Shown here one piece after another: positions 39,263 through 47,857 of a stretch of DNA of 64,000 bases; positions within the stretch are counted from its first letter, which is position 1, and every line of letters begins with the position of its first letter. Source of the DNA: Acidovorax sp. sif1233 (lineage in GTDB: Bacteria; Pseudomonadota; Gammaproteobacteria; Burkholderiales; Burkholderiaceae_C); the NCBI RefSeq assembly GCF_019218755.1, contig NZ_JAHUWZ010000005.1, positions 248,001 to 312,000 on the forward strand, given 5' to 3'. Under the pieces are notes generated by a model, which was given only the letters and a program-made list of their open reading frames with translations, had not been told where the DNA came from and ran no database searches. Position numbers and translations under genes: made by a program.

Positions 39263-39294
39263 ACAGAAAGGCGCCGCACGCGGGGCCTTTCTGT
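39263..39294 (+). terminator. Hairpin terminator after metH
   Basis: ACAGAAAGG and CCTTTCTGT form a perfect 9-base stem with a 14-base GC-rich loop, followed by TGG. The T-rich part lies within the stem, as in many bidirectional terminators. Confidence 0.55.
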
Positions 39295-39554
39295 TGGTGG
39301 CTTTGCCGGAAAGCGCTTCGCAAGCCATGGGCCTGCCTCCAGACCGGCGCGCCTGCGCCATGCCTGGCGCGTGTTTTCGGCAGTGGGAACCCTACTTCAG
39401 GAGGGATGCTATTTGCCAGGGCGCAGCATGTAATCAGCCACGATTGGGACAAGCTCGGTGCGGCGCTGCCGCTGCACTTTTCACAGGACAGTGGCTCCCG
39501 CCGTGGGCCGCGCAGGGCCCGCCCAAGCACAAGACAAAGAACTGTGTAGGGGCG

Positions 39555-42500
39555 ATGCCAATGCTGCGTTTCCATGGATTTCCGGAGGGGCTCCATCATG
39601 CGGCCCTGCGCCTGCTGGCTTGCGCGGCGCTGCTGGCGGGTTTGCTGCAGCCTGGCATGGCCAGCGCCGCGCACACCTCGCTCATCTGCCCGGCCAAGGG
39701 TGGTGGGGTCACGCAAGGCGGCACGGTCACCATCGACGTGACCGACTGCACGCCAGGTATTGGCTGGGCGGGCACCGGTCCGGTGGACGGGCCGGCGTTG
39801 CCGGTGCATGGCAGTGCCAACCTGCGCATCACCGGACCGAACTGGGTCCTGGACTACAGCCACAATGGCAACAGCGCCACCAGCGACTACTTCGAGTTCA
39901 CCGACGCATCGGGCAACGCCACTGCGCAAAGCGTCGTGGGCGTGACGGTCACCATCCATCCCTCGTCGTCTCCCATTGCGGTCGCACCCGCAACATTGCC
40001 CGCCCTGACGGCGGGCACGCCGTTTTCGCAGGCCCTCAGCGCCAGCGGCGGCACGGCGCCATACACCTACACGCTGCAAGGCGGCGCGCTGCCCCCGGGC
40101 CTCGGCCTGGCCGGTTCGGGCGCCATCACCGGCACGCCCACCCGGCGCGGGGGCTACACCTTCAGCGTGCGCTCCACCGACCATGGCGGCCTGTTCGTGG
40201 ACAAGGGCTACACCGGCACGGTGGGCAACCCGAGCCTGGCGCTGGCCACCCCCACGGGCACGGCGGTGCAGGGCCAGCCCTTCTCGCAAGCACTGGCCAC
40301 CACGGGCGGTGTGCCGCCCTACAGCTATCTGCTGGAGACGGGCAGCTTCCCGGCGGGCATCAGCATCTCCGGCGCGGGCGTGGTCAGCGGCACCACGGCG
40401 GCGTCCCTGGGCAGCTACCCGGTGACCTTGCGGGTCACGGACGCCAGCACGGGGCCTGGGAGCTATTTCGAGCTGGAGAACTACACGCTGGTGGTCAGCC
40501 AGCAGCCCGTGCTGTCCATCAACGACGTGGCGGCCAGCGAAGGCAATGCGGGCATGGCCCATTTCAGTTTCACGGTCAGCCTCAGCGCGCCCGCCGGGCC
40601 GGGCGGCGTCACCTTCGACATCGCCACGGCCAATGGCACGGCCACCGCGGGGGCCGACTACGTGGCGCACAGCCTCGCGGGCCAGGCCATACCCGCAGGC
40701 AGCAGCACCTACCCCTTCGTGGTGCAGGTGCCGGGCAATGCGCTCTTCCAGCCGGACAGGACGTTTGGGGTGAATGTGACCAATCTGGTGAATGCCGTGG
40801 CGGGCGACGCGCAGGGCCAGGGCACCATCGTCAACGACGACGCGGCCCCCAGCCTGTCGATCAACGATGTGACCGTGGTGGAGGGCCACGGCGGTACCAC
40901 CGGCGCCGTCTTCACCGTGTCCCTGAGCGCGCCGAGTGGCTTCACCACCAGCGTCAACTACGCCACGGCCAACGGCACGGCCACGCAGCCCGGCGACTAC
41001 ACCGCCACCAGCGGCACGCTGACTTTCACGCCAGGGCAAACCTTGCTCACCGTCACGGTGCCCGTGGTCGGCGACACCACGCCCGAGGCCCACGAGACCT
41101 TCTTCGTCCACCTGAGCGGCGCCGTCAACGCCACCATCGCCGACAACCAGGGCCTGGGCACCATCACCAACGACGATGTGCCTGTGGCCGTCGGCCCCGG
41201 CACCCTGCCGGTCGGCACGGTGGCGGCGGCCTACAGCCAGACCCTGGCGGGGAGCGGTGGCGCAGGCCCTTATGCATTCGCGGTGACGGCGGGCGCGCTG
41301 CCCACGGGGCTGGCCTTGTCCACCGGCGGGCTGCTCGGCGGCATGCCCACGGCGGGCGGTGCGTTCAATTTCACGGTCACCGCCACCGACAGCAGCGCCT
41401 TTCCGGGGCCGTATGCGGGCTCGCAGGCCTATACCCTGGCCATTGCCAGCCCCACGGTGTCGCTGGCCCCCGCCACCGTGCCGGGCGGCACGCGCACCGT
41501 GGCCTACAGCACCCCGCTCGCGGCATCGGGCGGCACGGCGCCGTACACCCATGCCGTCACGGCCGGGGCGTTGCCGGGCGGGCTGCTGCTCAGCGCGGGT
41601 GGCGTGCTGTCGGGCACGCCCACGGCCACGGGGTCCTTCAACTTCAGCGTGACCGCCACCGACAGCAGCACCGGCACCGGCCCCTACACCGCCACGCGCG
41701 CCTACACGCTGGTGGTGGCCGATGCGGCGCCGGTGGCCAGCCACTCGGCGCACACGGTGGCCTATGGCTCCAGCGGCAACGCCGTGCCGCTGAGCCTCTC
41801 CGGCGGGGCGGCCACGTCGCTGGCCCTCACCACGCCGGCCGCGCACGGCACGGCGATGGTCAGTGGCACCACCCTCCAGTACACGCCCACGCCGGGCTAT
41901 GCGGGCAGTGACAGTCTTGCCTATACCGCCACCAACACCTCCGGCACATCGTCGCCCGCCACCGTCACGCTGACCGTGAGCCCGCCCACCCTGGTGGTCA
42001 GCCCCAACAGTGCGCAGACCGCCACGGTGGGCAGCGCCTACACCCGCACCTTCACCTGGAGCGGCGGCGCCGCCCCCTACACGGGCCTGCAGGTGCAGAA
42101 CCTGCCCGCAGGCCTGTCGGTCACGGCCACCACGGCCGACAGCGCCACGGTGTCGGGCACGCCCTCGGTGGCCGGTGCGTTCAACCTCCACCTCACCGCC
42201 ACCGACAGCAGCACCGGCGCCGGCCCGTTCAACGGCGCGCAGGCTGTGGCGCTCACGGTGGGAGCCCCCACCGTCACCCTGGCGCCCGCCACGCTGCCCG
42301 CTGCCGGCGCGTACAGCGCCTACAGCCAGGCCCTCGCGGCGGCCGGTGGGCTGGCCCCGCACAGCTATGCCGTGAGCACCGGCGCCTTGCCCCCGGGCCT
42401 GGCGCTGAGCACGGCCGGCGTGCTGGCCGGTACCGTGGGCGCACCGGGCACCTACCATTTCACCGTCACGGCCACCGACGCCAGCGGGGCGGCCTATGCA

Positions 42501-43073
42501 GGCAGCCAGGCCTACACGCTGCAGGTGGCGCTGGCGCAGACCTACAGCGGCCCGTCCCCCACGGGCTCGGGCACCATCACGGCCAGCTTTGGCGGCGGCG
42601 GTGCGGGGTGCGTGTTCGCCAGCGCGCAGTTCATCCCGCCGTCGGGCCACGCGTCCAGCCCGCCCGCCCACAGCGCCCCGGCGGGGGTGCAGTTTCCGCA
42701 CGGGCTGTTTGACTTCGCCACCACGGGCTGCACGCCGGGCAGCACGCTGCAGTTCACCATGACCTACCCCGGCGCGCTGCCGGCCCACACCCAGTACTGG
42801 AAGTACGGCCCCACGCCGGCCAGCCCGCCCAACGCGGCGCCACGCTGGTACACCCTGCCCGCCGGGGTGGCGGGCGCGGTGGCGACCTTCTCCATCACCG
42901 ACGGCGCCCTGGGGGATGATGACCTGGCCGCCAACGGCGCCATCGTGGACGCGGGTGGCGCGGGCTTCGGGCTGGCCGCCACGGCCGTGCCGCTGGGCGA
43001 CGGGCTGATCTGGTGGCTGGCCCTGGGTCTGCTGGCCGTGGCCGCAGGCCAGCGCCGCCGGGGCGCGGGGTGA
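39555..43073 (+). CDS. Large exported protein with Ig-like and Calx-beta repeats and C-terminal anchor
   Basis: A 1,172-residue protein. A signal peptide (LACAALLAGLLQPGMASAA) is followed by several putative Ig domains of the type SASGGTAPYTYTLQGGALP, two Calx-beta domains (LSINDVAASEGN and LSINDVTVVEGH, calcium-binding in the family), more Ig domains, one cadherin-like block (LTTPAAHGTAMVSGTTLQYT), and a terminal block (YWKYGPTP through GALGDDDLAANGAI) that resembles the choice-of-anchor U domain. It ends with a hydrophobic helix and Arg-rich tail (LALGLLAVAAGQRRRGAG), a probable sorting signal. The ATG at 39555 is used; 39561 is equally possible. It likely acts in cell-surface adhesion or matrix. 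It is not an IPTL tail in the strict sense. Confidence 0.82.
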   Translation: MPMLRFHGFPEGLHHAALRLLACAALLAGLLQPGMASAAHTSLICPAKGGGVTQGGTVTIDVTDCTPGIGWAGTGPVDGPALPVHGSANLRITGPNWVLDYSHNGNSATSDYFEFTDASGNATAQSVVGVTVTIHPSSSPIAVAPATLPALTAGTPFSQALSASGGTAPYTYTLQGGALPPGLGLAGSGAITGTPTRRGGYTFSVRSTDHGGLFVDKGYTGTVGNPSLALATPTGTAVQGQPFSQALATTGGVPPYSYLLETGSFPAGISISGAGVVSGTTAASLGSYPVTLRVTDASTGPGSYFELENYTLVVSQQPVLSINDVAASEGNAGMAHFSFTVSLSAPAGPGGVTFDIATANGTATAGADYVAHSLAGQAIPAGSSTYPFVVQVPGNALFQPDRTFGVNVTNLVNAVAGDAQGQGTIVNDDAAPSLSINDVTVVEGHGGTTGAVFTVSLSAPSGFTTSVNYATANGTATQPGDYTATSGTLTFTPGQTLLTVTVPVVGDTTPEAHETFFVHLSGAVNATIADNQGLGTITNDDVPVAVGPGTLPVGTVAAAYSQTLAGSGGAGPYAFAVTAGALPTGLALSTGGLLGGMPTAGGAFNFTVTATDSSAFPGPYAGSQAYTLAIASPTVSLAPATVPGGTRTVAYSTPLAASGGTAPYTHAVTAGALPGGLLLSAGGVLSGTPTATGSFNFSVTATDSSTGTGPYTATRAYTLVVADAAPVASHSAHTVAYGSSGNAVPLSLSGGAATSLALTTPAAHGTAMVSGTTLQYTPTPGYAGSDSLAYTATNTSGTSSPATVTLTVSPPTLVVSPNSAQTATVGSAYTRTFTWSGGAAPYTGLQVQNLPAGLSVTATTADSATVSGTPSVAGAFNLHLTATDSSTGAGPFNGAQAVALTVGAPTVTLAPATLPAAGAYSAYSQALAAAGGLAPHSYAVSTGALPPGLALSTAGVLAGTVGAPGTYHFTVTATDASGAAYAGSQAYTLQVALAQTYSGPSPTGSGTITASFGGGGAGCVFASAQFIPPSGHASSPPAHSAPAGVQFPHGLFDFATTGCTPGSTLQFTMTYPGALPAHTQYWKYGPTPASPPNAAPRWYTLPAGVAGAVATFSITDGALGDDDLAANGAIVDAGGAGFGLAATAVPLGDGLIWWLALGLLAVAAGQRRRGAG

Positions 43074-43083
43074 TGTGCGGTTG

Positions 43084-43144
43084 ATATGAAAATCATAGCT
43101 GCCAGCGCTTTTGGGATAAGCGCTGGGGCCCCATTTCATTCAAA
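43084..43144 (+). repeat. Dispersed two-hairpin repeat, copy 7 (well preserved)
   Basis: ATCATAGCTG leads into CCAGCGCTT (43102-43110) and AAGCGCTGG (43118-43126), a perfect 9-base stem with loop TTGGGAT. Compared with copy 6, two base pairs differ on both sides of the stem, so pairing is kept. It sits in the convergent gap before ridA. Confidence 0.75.
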
Positions 43145-43172
43145 GATTGCAGCCATCCGCTCCCTGCAAGAT

Positions 43173-43577
43173 TCAGCCGCCCTGGCCTTGCGGCAGCCGG
43201 GCAATCACCTTGATCTCGAACTGAAACCCATACAGCCAGGTCACACCAATGCCCGTCAGCGTGGGGTGGGGCGCCTCGCCCCAGAACTCGGGCACGATGC
43301 TCCACACCGCTTCAAAGTTCGCCTCGGGGTTGACGACAAACATCGTTACGTCCACCACGTCGTCAAAGGTGCAGCCCGCCGCCTGCAGCACCGCGTCCAG
43401 GTTGGTGAACGCCCGCCGCACCTGCGCCTTCAGGTCGGGCTCGGGCGAGCCATCCTCGCGGCTGCCCACCTGGCCCGACACGAACAGAAAACCGTTGGAC
43501 CGCACCGCCGGCGAATAGCGGTTGCGCTCGTACAGCGCCTGGCGACCGGCCGGAAACACCACATCACGTTGGGCCAT
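43173..43577 (-). CDS. RidA family enamine/imine deaminase
   Basis: A 134-residue protein of the RidA/YjgF/Rid family, which hydrolyse reactive enamines and imines formed in amino acid metabolism. Family features: YSPAVRSNGFLFVSGQVGSR near the start, LDAVLQAAGCTFDDVVDVTM in the middle, and GIGVTWLYGFQFEIKVIARL at the end. The conserved catalytic arginine of true RidA near the C terminus is not evident, so this may belong to another Rid subgroup with a specialised substrate. AAGGAG precedes the ATG at 43577. A LysR gene is divergent and probably regulates it. Confidence 0.88.
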   Translation of the reverse strand: MAQRDVVFPAGRQALYERNRYSPAVRSNGFLFVSGQVGSREDGSPEPDLKAQVRRAFTNLDAVLQAAGCTFDDVVDVTMFVVNPEANFEAVWSIVPEFWGEAPHPTLTGIGVTWLYGFQFEIKVIARLPQGQGG

Positions 43578-43657
43578 GAAAAACTCCTTCGGTGGGGCCG
43601 GCAAGTCGCCCCGTGTTGACGATGAAGGCACTGTAGAAGCGCGGGGCCGGCCGATAA

Positions 43658-43671
43658 ACAGGCAAGCCTGT
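43658..43671. promoter_or_regulatory. Short palindrome between ridA-like gene and LysR gene
   Basis: ACAGGC-AA-GCCTGT, perfect 6-base arms, 81 bases upstream of the RidA start and 120 upstream of the LysR start. It is a possible operator for the LysR regulator. Confidence 0.35.
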
Positions 43672-43790
43672 CCATCACTGTTCTTAGAATCCAAACAATC
43701 GCGGGCCGCACCAGGCCCATTGCAGCGCGGCACGGGCTCGGCCCGCGCACCCCACGGGCCCCCCTGAGGCGGCCGCACCGGAGCATCCCC

Positions 43791-44726
43791 ATGGACCGTT
43801 TTGACGCAATGCAGGCCTTCGCGCGGGTGGTGGAAACCGGCAGCTTCACCAAGGCGGCGGCAACCCTGCACATGAGCAAGACCACGGTGACCCAGCTGGT
43901 GCAGCAACTGGAGGCACGCCTGCGGGTCCGGCTGTTCAACCGCACCACGCGCAAGGTCCATGTCACCGCCGATGGCGCCGCCTACTACGAGCGCGTGGTG
44001 CGCCTGCTGGCCGACCTGGACGACGCCGAGACCAGCCTCTCCACCGCCGCCGCCGCGCCCCGGGGCCGCCTGCGGGTGGATGTGCCCAGCCCCCTGGCCC
44101 GGCTCGTCCTCGTCCCCGCGCTGCCCGCGTTCCACGCACGGTATCCCGACATCCAGCTCGACATGGGCGTGAGCGACCGCCGCGTGGACATGCTGGGCGA
44201 GAACGTGGACTGCGTGGTGCGCGGCGGCACCCTCACCGACCAGTCCCTCATCGCCCGCCAGGTGGGAGAGCTCGCACTGCGCGTGTTTGCCGCTCCCAGC
44301 TACCTGCGGCACGCGGGCGTGCCCGCGCACCCGGGGGAGCTGGAGGACTCGCACCACCGCATCGTGGGTTTCCTGTGGGCGCGCACCGGCAAGCCGGTTC
44401 CCTATGCCATGCGCCGCGGCGGCGAGAGCATCCACGTGCAGGGCCGCTACGTGTGCGCGATGGACGACGGCAATGCCTACCTGGCCGCAGGGCTGGCCGG
44501 CATGGGGGTGCTGTGGCTGCCCAGCTACATGGCGCGGCCGCACGCGGCCAGCGGCGAACTGGTGCCATTGTTTGAAGGCTGGACGATGGACCCCATGCCC
44601 CTGTACGTGGCCTACCCGCCCAACCGCCATGTGAGCGCCAAGGTCCGGGTGTTCATTGACTGGGTGGTGGAGCTGATGGTGCTGCATGCACCGGTGGCGG
44701 TGCGGCGTGCCGATGAAAGCTATTGA
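43791..44726 (+). CDS. LysR-family transcriptional regulator
   Basis: A 311-residue LysR-type regulator: helix-turn-helix MDRFDAMQAFARVVETGSFT followed by AATLHMSKTTVTQLVQQLEA, then the substrate-binding domain. It resembles the large group of Proteobacterial regulators whose first residues are MDRFDAM and that control nearby small enzymes. It is divergent from the RidA-type gene, which is the likely target. The last two codons and the stop fall inside copy 8 of the dispersed repeat. Confidence 0.92.
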   Translation: MDRFDAMQAFARVVETGSFTKAAATLHMSKTTVTQLVQQLEARLRVRLFNRTTRKVHVTADGAAYYERVVRLLADLDDAETSLSTAAAAPRGRLRVDVPSPLARLVLVPALPAFHARYPDIQLDMGVSDRRVDMLGENVDCVVRGGTLTDQSLIARQVGELALRVFAAPSYLRHAGVPAHPGELEDSHHRIVGFLWARTGKPVPYAMRRGGESIHVQGRYVCAMDDGNAYLAAGLAGMGVLWLPSYMARPHAASGELVPLFEGWTMDPMPLYVAYPPNRHVSAKVRVFIDWVVELMVLHAPVAVRRADESY

Positions 44727-44776
44727 AAATATAGCATTCAGGGTTCATGGATAAGTGCCCGGGGCCCATTCAGCTT
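44719..44776 (+). repeat. Dispersed two-hairpin repeat, copy 8, overlapping the end of the LysR gene
   Basis: GCTAT-7-ATAGC followed by a diverged second stem (GGGTTCATGGATAAGTGCCC) and GGGGCCCATT. It supplies the LysR stop codon TGA at 44724-44726 and fills the convergent gap before aroK. Confidence 0.65.
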
Positions 44777-44838
44777 CAGGATGGCCGGTCAACCCAAACC
44801 GCTGAAGCCCGCCGCGCAGCCATCAACCGCCAGGAAAC

Positions 44839-45369
44839 CTACCCCTGCGCGCCCGCCGCCATCTCCAGCTGCATCATGATCATGTTGACCAGCGTGTGCA
44901 CCGTGGGGCGGCCGGTCTCGATCACGAAGTGGGCCGTTTCGCGGTACAGGCCGTCGCGGTGCGCGTACAGCTCGCGCAGCTTGTCCATGGGGTTGCCCAC
45001 CTGCAGCAGTGGCCGGGTCTTGTCGTGCTTGACGCGGCGGTAGATCTCTTCGGGCGAGGCGCGCAGATACAGCACGTTGCCGAAGCGGCGCAGCACCTCC
45101 CGGTTGGCCGGGCGCAGCACGGCGCCGCCACCGGTGGAGAGCACCATGCCGCCAGGCTCCTGCGCCACCTCGGCCAGGACCTGGGACTCGACATCGCGAA
45201 AGCGCGCTTCGCCTTCCGCTTCGAAAAAGCTGCGGATGGTGGTGCCGAGGGTCTGCTCCAGCCGGTGGTCCAGGTCGACGAATGGAACACCCGCCCGGTG
45301 GGCGAGTTGCCGGCCGATGGTGGATTTGCCCGAGCCGGGCATACCGACCAGTGCACAGCGAATCTGCAT
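44839..45369 (-). CDS. aroK: Shikimate kinase AroK
   Basis: Cytoplasmic enzyme that phosphorylates shikimate with ATP in aromatic amino acid synthesis. The 176-residue product has Walker A GMPGSGKSTIGR, the shikimate-binding DLDHRLEQ and FRDVESQVL segments, the STGGGAVLRP motif, and the adenine-loop arginine in KHDKTRPLLQ. The ATG at 45369 has AGGAA 6 bases upstream; an in-frame start at 45396 is less likely. The aroB gene that usually follows aroK in betaproteobacteria is not here; downstream is a repeat and the LysR gene. Confidence 0.93.
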   Translation of the reverse strand: MQIRCALVGMPGSGKSTIGRQLAHRAGVPFVDLDHRLEQTLGTTIRSFFEAEGEARFRDVESQVLAEVAQEPGGMVLSTGGGAVLRPANREVLRRFGNVLYLRASPEEIYRRVKHDKTRPLLQVGNPMDKLRELYAHRDGLYRETAHFVIETGRPTVHTLVNMIMMQLEMAAGAQG

Positions 45370-45425
45370 AAATTTCCTGTTGTTATGGCTGCCCAACTGG
45401 ACGCAGAGTGTAAGGCGGCGGGCGC

Positions 45426-46568
45426 TCAGAGCGCGGCGTACACCAGGGCCGGATACAGCTCGCTCAGGTAGCGCAGTTGTCCCGGGGCCTGTGTGAGCAG
45501 GATGGCGAACAGGTCCTGCGCCGGGTCCACGAGGAAGAAGGTGCCGCCCAGCCCGCTCCAGCTGTAGTGCCCCGCCGAGCCGGGGCGCGTCGCCAGCCCG
45601 GTGGCCGTGCGCACCGCCACGCCCAGCCCGAATCCGTAGCCGGGGGGCAGCACGTCGCCGGCCGTGGGGATGCCGCCCAGGTGGTCCGCCGTCATGAAAT
45701 CCACCGTGGCGCGGCTGGCCAGCCGCACGGGGCCGTTCGTGCCTTCCAGGGTGCCCCGGCCCAGCAGGAGCTGCAGGAAACGCGCGTAGTCCGCGGCGGT
45801 GGACACCAGCCCGCCCCCGGCGGATTCAAACGCGGGCGGGGCGGCCACGTCGATCAGCGCGACCTCGGTACCCGTCTGGGGGTCGCGCGCGAAGGGCTCG
45901 GCCAGCCGGTGCAGGTTCCGGGGAGGGACGCTAAAGCCCGTGTCGTGCATGCCCAGGGGCCCGAACACGCGGCGCTGCAGGATGGTGCCCAGGGGCGCGC
46001 CTTCCACCACCTCGAGCACGGCGCCCAGCACATCCGTGGCGCGGCTGTACTCCCAGCGGCTGCCGGGCGCATGCACCAGCGGCAGGGGGCCCAGCGCGGC
46101 CGCGAGACCGGCATTGGTGTGGCGGCGCGAACCAATGCGGGCAGCGCGGTACAGGTCGGGCACCGGGCCCGCCTCCCACGCGTAGCTGAGGCCGGCGGTG
46201 TGGCGCAGCAGGTCGTGCACGGTGGCCGCGCGCGGCGCGGGTGCCCGCTGGCCGGTGGCAGGGTCGTACACCTGCTGCCCGGTAAACGCGGGCAGGTAGT
46301 GCGACACGGGGTGTGCCAGCAGCAGGCGGCCTTCCTCCATGAGCATCAGTGCCACCAGCGAGGCAATCGGCTTGGTCATGGAGTAGATGCGAAAAAGCGT
46401 GTCGTGCGCCATGGCGGGGGCGCCCGCCCCGGGGCGCTGTGCGCCCACCGCCTGGTGCAGCACGGTGCGGCCCTGGTGGTGCACCAGCGCCACCGCGCCG
46501 GGCAGCACGCCCTGGTCCACATGGGCTTGAAGTACGTGGCACAGGCGTGCCAGGGGGGCTGGGTGCAT
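45426..46568 (-). CDS. Serine hydrolase of the class C beta-lactamase/EstB fold
   Basis: A 380-residue enzyme of the beta-lactamase-related family, which includes esterases, peptidases and penicillin-binding proteins. The active-site S-X-X-K is in FRIYSMTKPIASL, and a tyrosine in SRWEYSRATD probably plays the role of the Y-X-N element. Close to the C terminus HYSWSGLGGTFFLVDP fits the H/K-X-G position. There is no signal peptide, so it acts in the cytoplasm; it is more likely an esterase than a beta-lactamase. The ATG is at 46568. It ends 56 bases upstream of the aroK start and runs in the same direction. Confidence 0.88.
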   Translation of the reverse strand: MHPAPLARLCHVLQAHVDQGVLPGAVALVHHQGRTVLHQAVGAQRPGAGAPAMAHDTLFRIYSMTKPIASLVALMLMEEGRLLLAHPVSHYLPAFTGQQVYDPATGQRAPAPRAATVHDLLRHTAGLSYAWEAGPVPDLYRAARIGSRRHTNAGLAAALGPLPLVHAPGSRWEYSRATDVLGAVLEVVEGAPLGTILQRRVFGPLGMHDTGFSVPPRNLHRLAEPFARDPQTGTEVALIDVAAPPAFESAGGGLVSTAADYARFLQLLLGRGTLEGTNGPVRLASRATVDFMTADHLGGIPTAGDVLPPGYGFGLGVAVRTATGLATRPGSAGHYSWSGLGGTFFLVDPAQDLFAILLTQAPGQLRYLSELYPALVYAAL

Positions 46569-46605
46569 GGGTTCCTCGAGACGGTGGTGGCAATGGGGCC
46601 CGCGC

Positions 46606-46626
46606 ACGTTCCGCGTGTCGGAACGT
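46606..46626. promoter_or_regulatory. Perfect palindrome upstream of serine hydrolase and liv operon
   Basis: ACGTTCCG-5-CGGAACGT, perfect 8-base arms with a 5-base spacer, 38 bases upstream of the serine hydrolase start. Probable regulator-binding site; the protein is unknown. Confidence 0.45.
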
Positions 46627-46731
46627 CGCCGGTGGTGGACGGATTGTTTCAGTCTGTTGCGGCATCCCGCGGCGGCAAGTCGCGCAGATGACTGGCGCAC
46701 CCGCCAATCGCTGGGTGATTACCCTGAAATG

Positions 46732-46746
46732 TTCTGCACAGCGGAA
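46732..46746. promoter_or_regulatory. IclR-type operator candidate upstream of the liv operon
   Basis: TTCTGC-ACA-GCGGAA, an almost perfect 6-base inverted repeat of the TTCCGC/GCGGAA type seen with IclR regulators. An IclR gene lies at the far end of the same functional module (55776-56588). Confidence 0.4.
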
Positions 46747-46894
46747 TACGAGGTTGGGCATCCGGGGCTTCGTTATTAAGCTGGCCCGGCCTCGACCGCA
46801 AGGGGATCGCGCCGCTTCGGCGCATCGCGTGCGGCATGCGGGGCGGCTGGGCCGATGGCCGCAGCCTGTCTGCAAACCTACCAGGAGCACGACG

Positions 46895-46993
46895 ATGGAG
46901 ACACGCCCCCGCGGGGACGCCCCGAGCCCACGCCCCGAGACCATGCCGCCCGCGCAGCACGGCCGCGCACCGCTCGCAGGGAGGGGCGGTTGA
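46895..46993 (+). CDS. Possible 32-codon leader cistron coupled to livH
   Basis: ATG at 46895 has AGGAG (46883-46887) 7 bases upstream. The frame ends in TGA at 46991-46993, which overlaps the livH ATG as TGATG. The predicted peptide is Arg/Pro-rich without a recognised domain. The ribosome-binding site and stop-start overlap suggest translational coupling, but livH also has its own GGGAGG, so the frame may be fortuitous. Confidence 0.3.
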   Translation: METRPRGDAPSPRPETMPPAQHGRAPLAGRGG

Positions 46994-47856
46994 TGGACCT
47001 GTTCCTGCAGCAAGTGCTCAACGGCCTCACGCTGGGCGGCATCTACAGCCTGGTGGCCCTGGGCCTCACGCTGGTGTACGGCATCCTGCACGTGCCCAAT
47101 TTCGCCCATGGCGCGTTCTACATGGCCGGGGCGTTCGTGTCGTGGCACCTCATGGCGGCCTGGGGCTTCAACTACTGGGTGGCGATGGCGGGCTCGGCCC
47201 TTGCCGTGGCGCTGATCGGCGTGGTGTCGGAGCGGCTGGTGTTCCACCCGCTGCGCAATGCCTCGGGCCTGCATCCGATGATCGCGGCCATCGGGGTGCT
47301 GCTGTTCCTGGAGGCCGGCGCGCAGGCCCTGTGGGGCGCGGACTTCCACCGCATGCAGACGCCGTACACCGGCATCATCGACCTGGGCGGAGTCACGGCG
47401 CCGGTGCAGCGCCTGCTGATCATCGCGGCGGCCTTCGTGCTCATGGTGGTGCTGCACCTGTTCCTCAAGAAGACGGTGACGGGCTCGACCATCATCGCCA
47501 TGGCGCAGAACCGCGATGGCGCGTCGCTGGTGGGCATCGACGCGAACCGCGTGGCCATGCTCACCTTCGCCATCTCGGGCGCGCTGGCCGCGGTGGCCGC
47601 CACGCTGTATGCGCCCATCAACCTTGTGTACCCGGCCATGGGGCACCTCGTGATCACCAAGGCCTTCGTGATCATCATCCTGGGGGGCATGGGCAGCGTG
47701 CCCGGCGCCATCATCGGGGGGCTCATCATCGGTTTTGCCGAGAGCTTCGGGGCGTTCTACATCTCCACCGACTACAAGGACATCATCGCCTTCGTGCTGC
47801 TCGTGGCCATCCTGTCGGTGCGTCCGCAGGGCCTGTTCACCAAGGGGGTGCGCTGA
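46993..47856 (+). CDS. livH: Branched-chain-type ABC transporter permease LivH
   Basis: A 287-residue inner-membrane permease of the high-affinity branched-chain amino acid transporter family, with about eight helices. LivH landmarks: LNGLTLGGIYSLVALGLTLV at the N terminus, HVPNFAHGAFYMAGAF, the loop AMAQNRDGASLVGIDANRV, and FVIIILGGMGSVPGAIIGG. The ATG at 46993 has GGGAGG 6 bases upstream. It is the first of five transporter genes. Given the acyl-CoA catabolic genes facing it, the cargo may be a carboxylic or aromatic acid rather than an amino acid. Confidence 0.92.
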   Translation: MDLFLQQVLNGLTLGGIYSLVALGLTLVYGILHVPNFAHGAFYMAGAFVSWHLMAAWGFNYWVAMAGSALAVALIGVVSERLVFHPLRNASGLHPMIAAIGVLLFLEAGAQALWGADFHRMQTPYTGIIDLGGVTAPVQRLLIIAAAFVLMVVLHLFLKKTVTGSTIIAMAQNRDGASLVGIDANRVAMLTFAISGALAAVAATLYAPINLVYPAMGHLVITKAFVIIILGGMGSVPGAIIGGLIIGFAESFGAFYISTDYKDIIAFVLLVAILSVRPQGLFTKGVR

Positions 47857-47857
47857 C

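Larger units (their letters stand above)
39198..39554. other. Non-coding gap between metH and the large exported protein
   Basis: 357 bases holding repeat copy 6 and a hairpin terminator in the first 100 bases. The remaining 260 bases carry no credible gene and presumably the promoter of the downstream gene; I see no clear -35/-10 pair. Confidence 0.5.
46569..46992. other. Divergent promoter region between serine hydrolase and liv operon
   Basis: 424 bases. It holds two inverted repeats (46606-46626 and 46732-46746) and, at its end, a small open frame (46895-46993) coupled to livH. Otherwise I see no gene. Confidence 0.5.

Noticed and set aside
39255..39554. N-terminal extension of the large exported protein
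   Set aside because: It would place 100 non-conserved residues, including a translated terminator hairpin, before a clear signal peptide.
43578..44687. Extension of the RidA-like frame to 504 codons on the minus strand
   Set aside because: The extension is antisense to the LysR gene and has no protein features; RidA proteins are about 130 residues.
47735..47857. An upstream extension of livM into the end of livH
   Set aside because: The ATG at 47858, 1 base after the livH stop, begins the conserved LivM sequence; the extension is in the wrong frame of livH.
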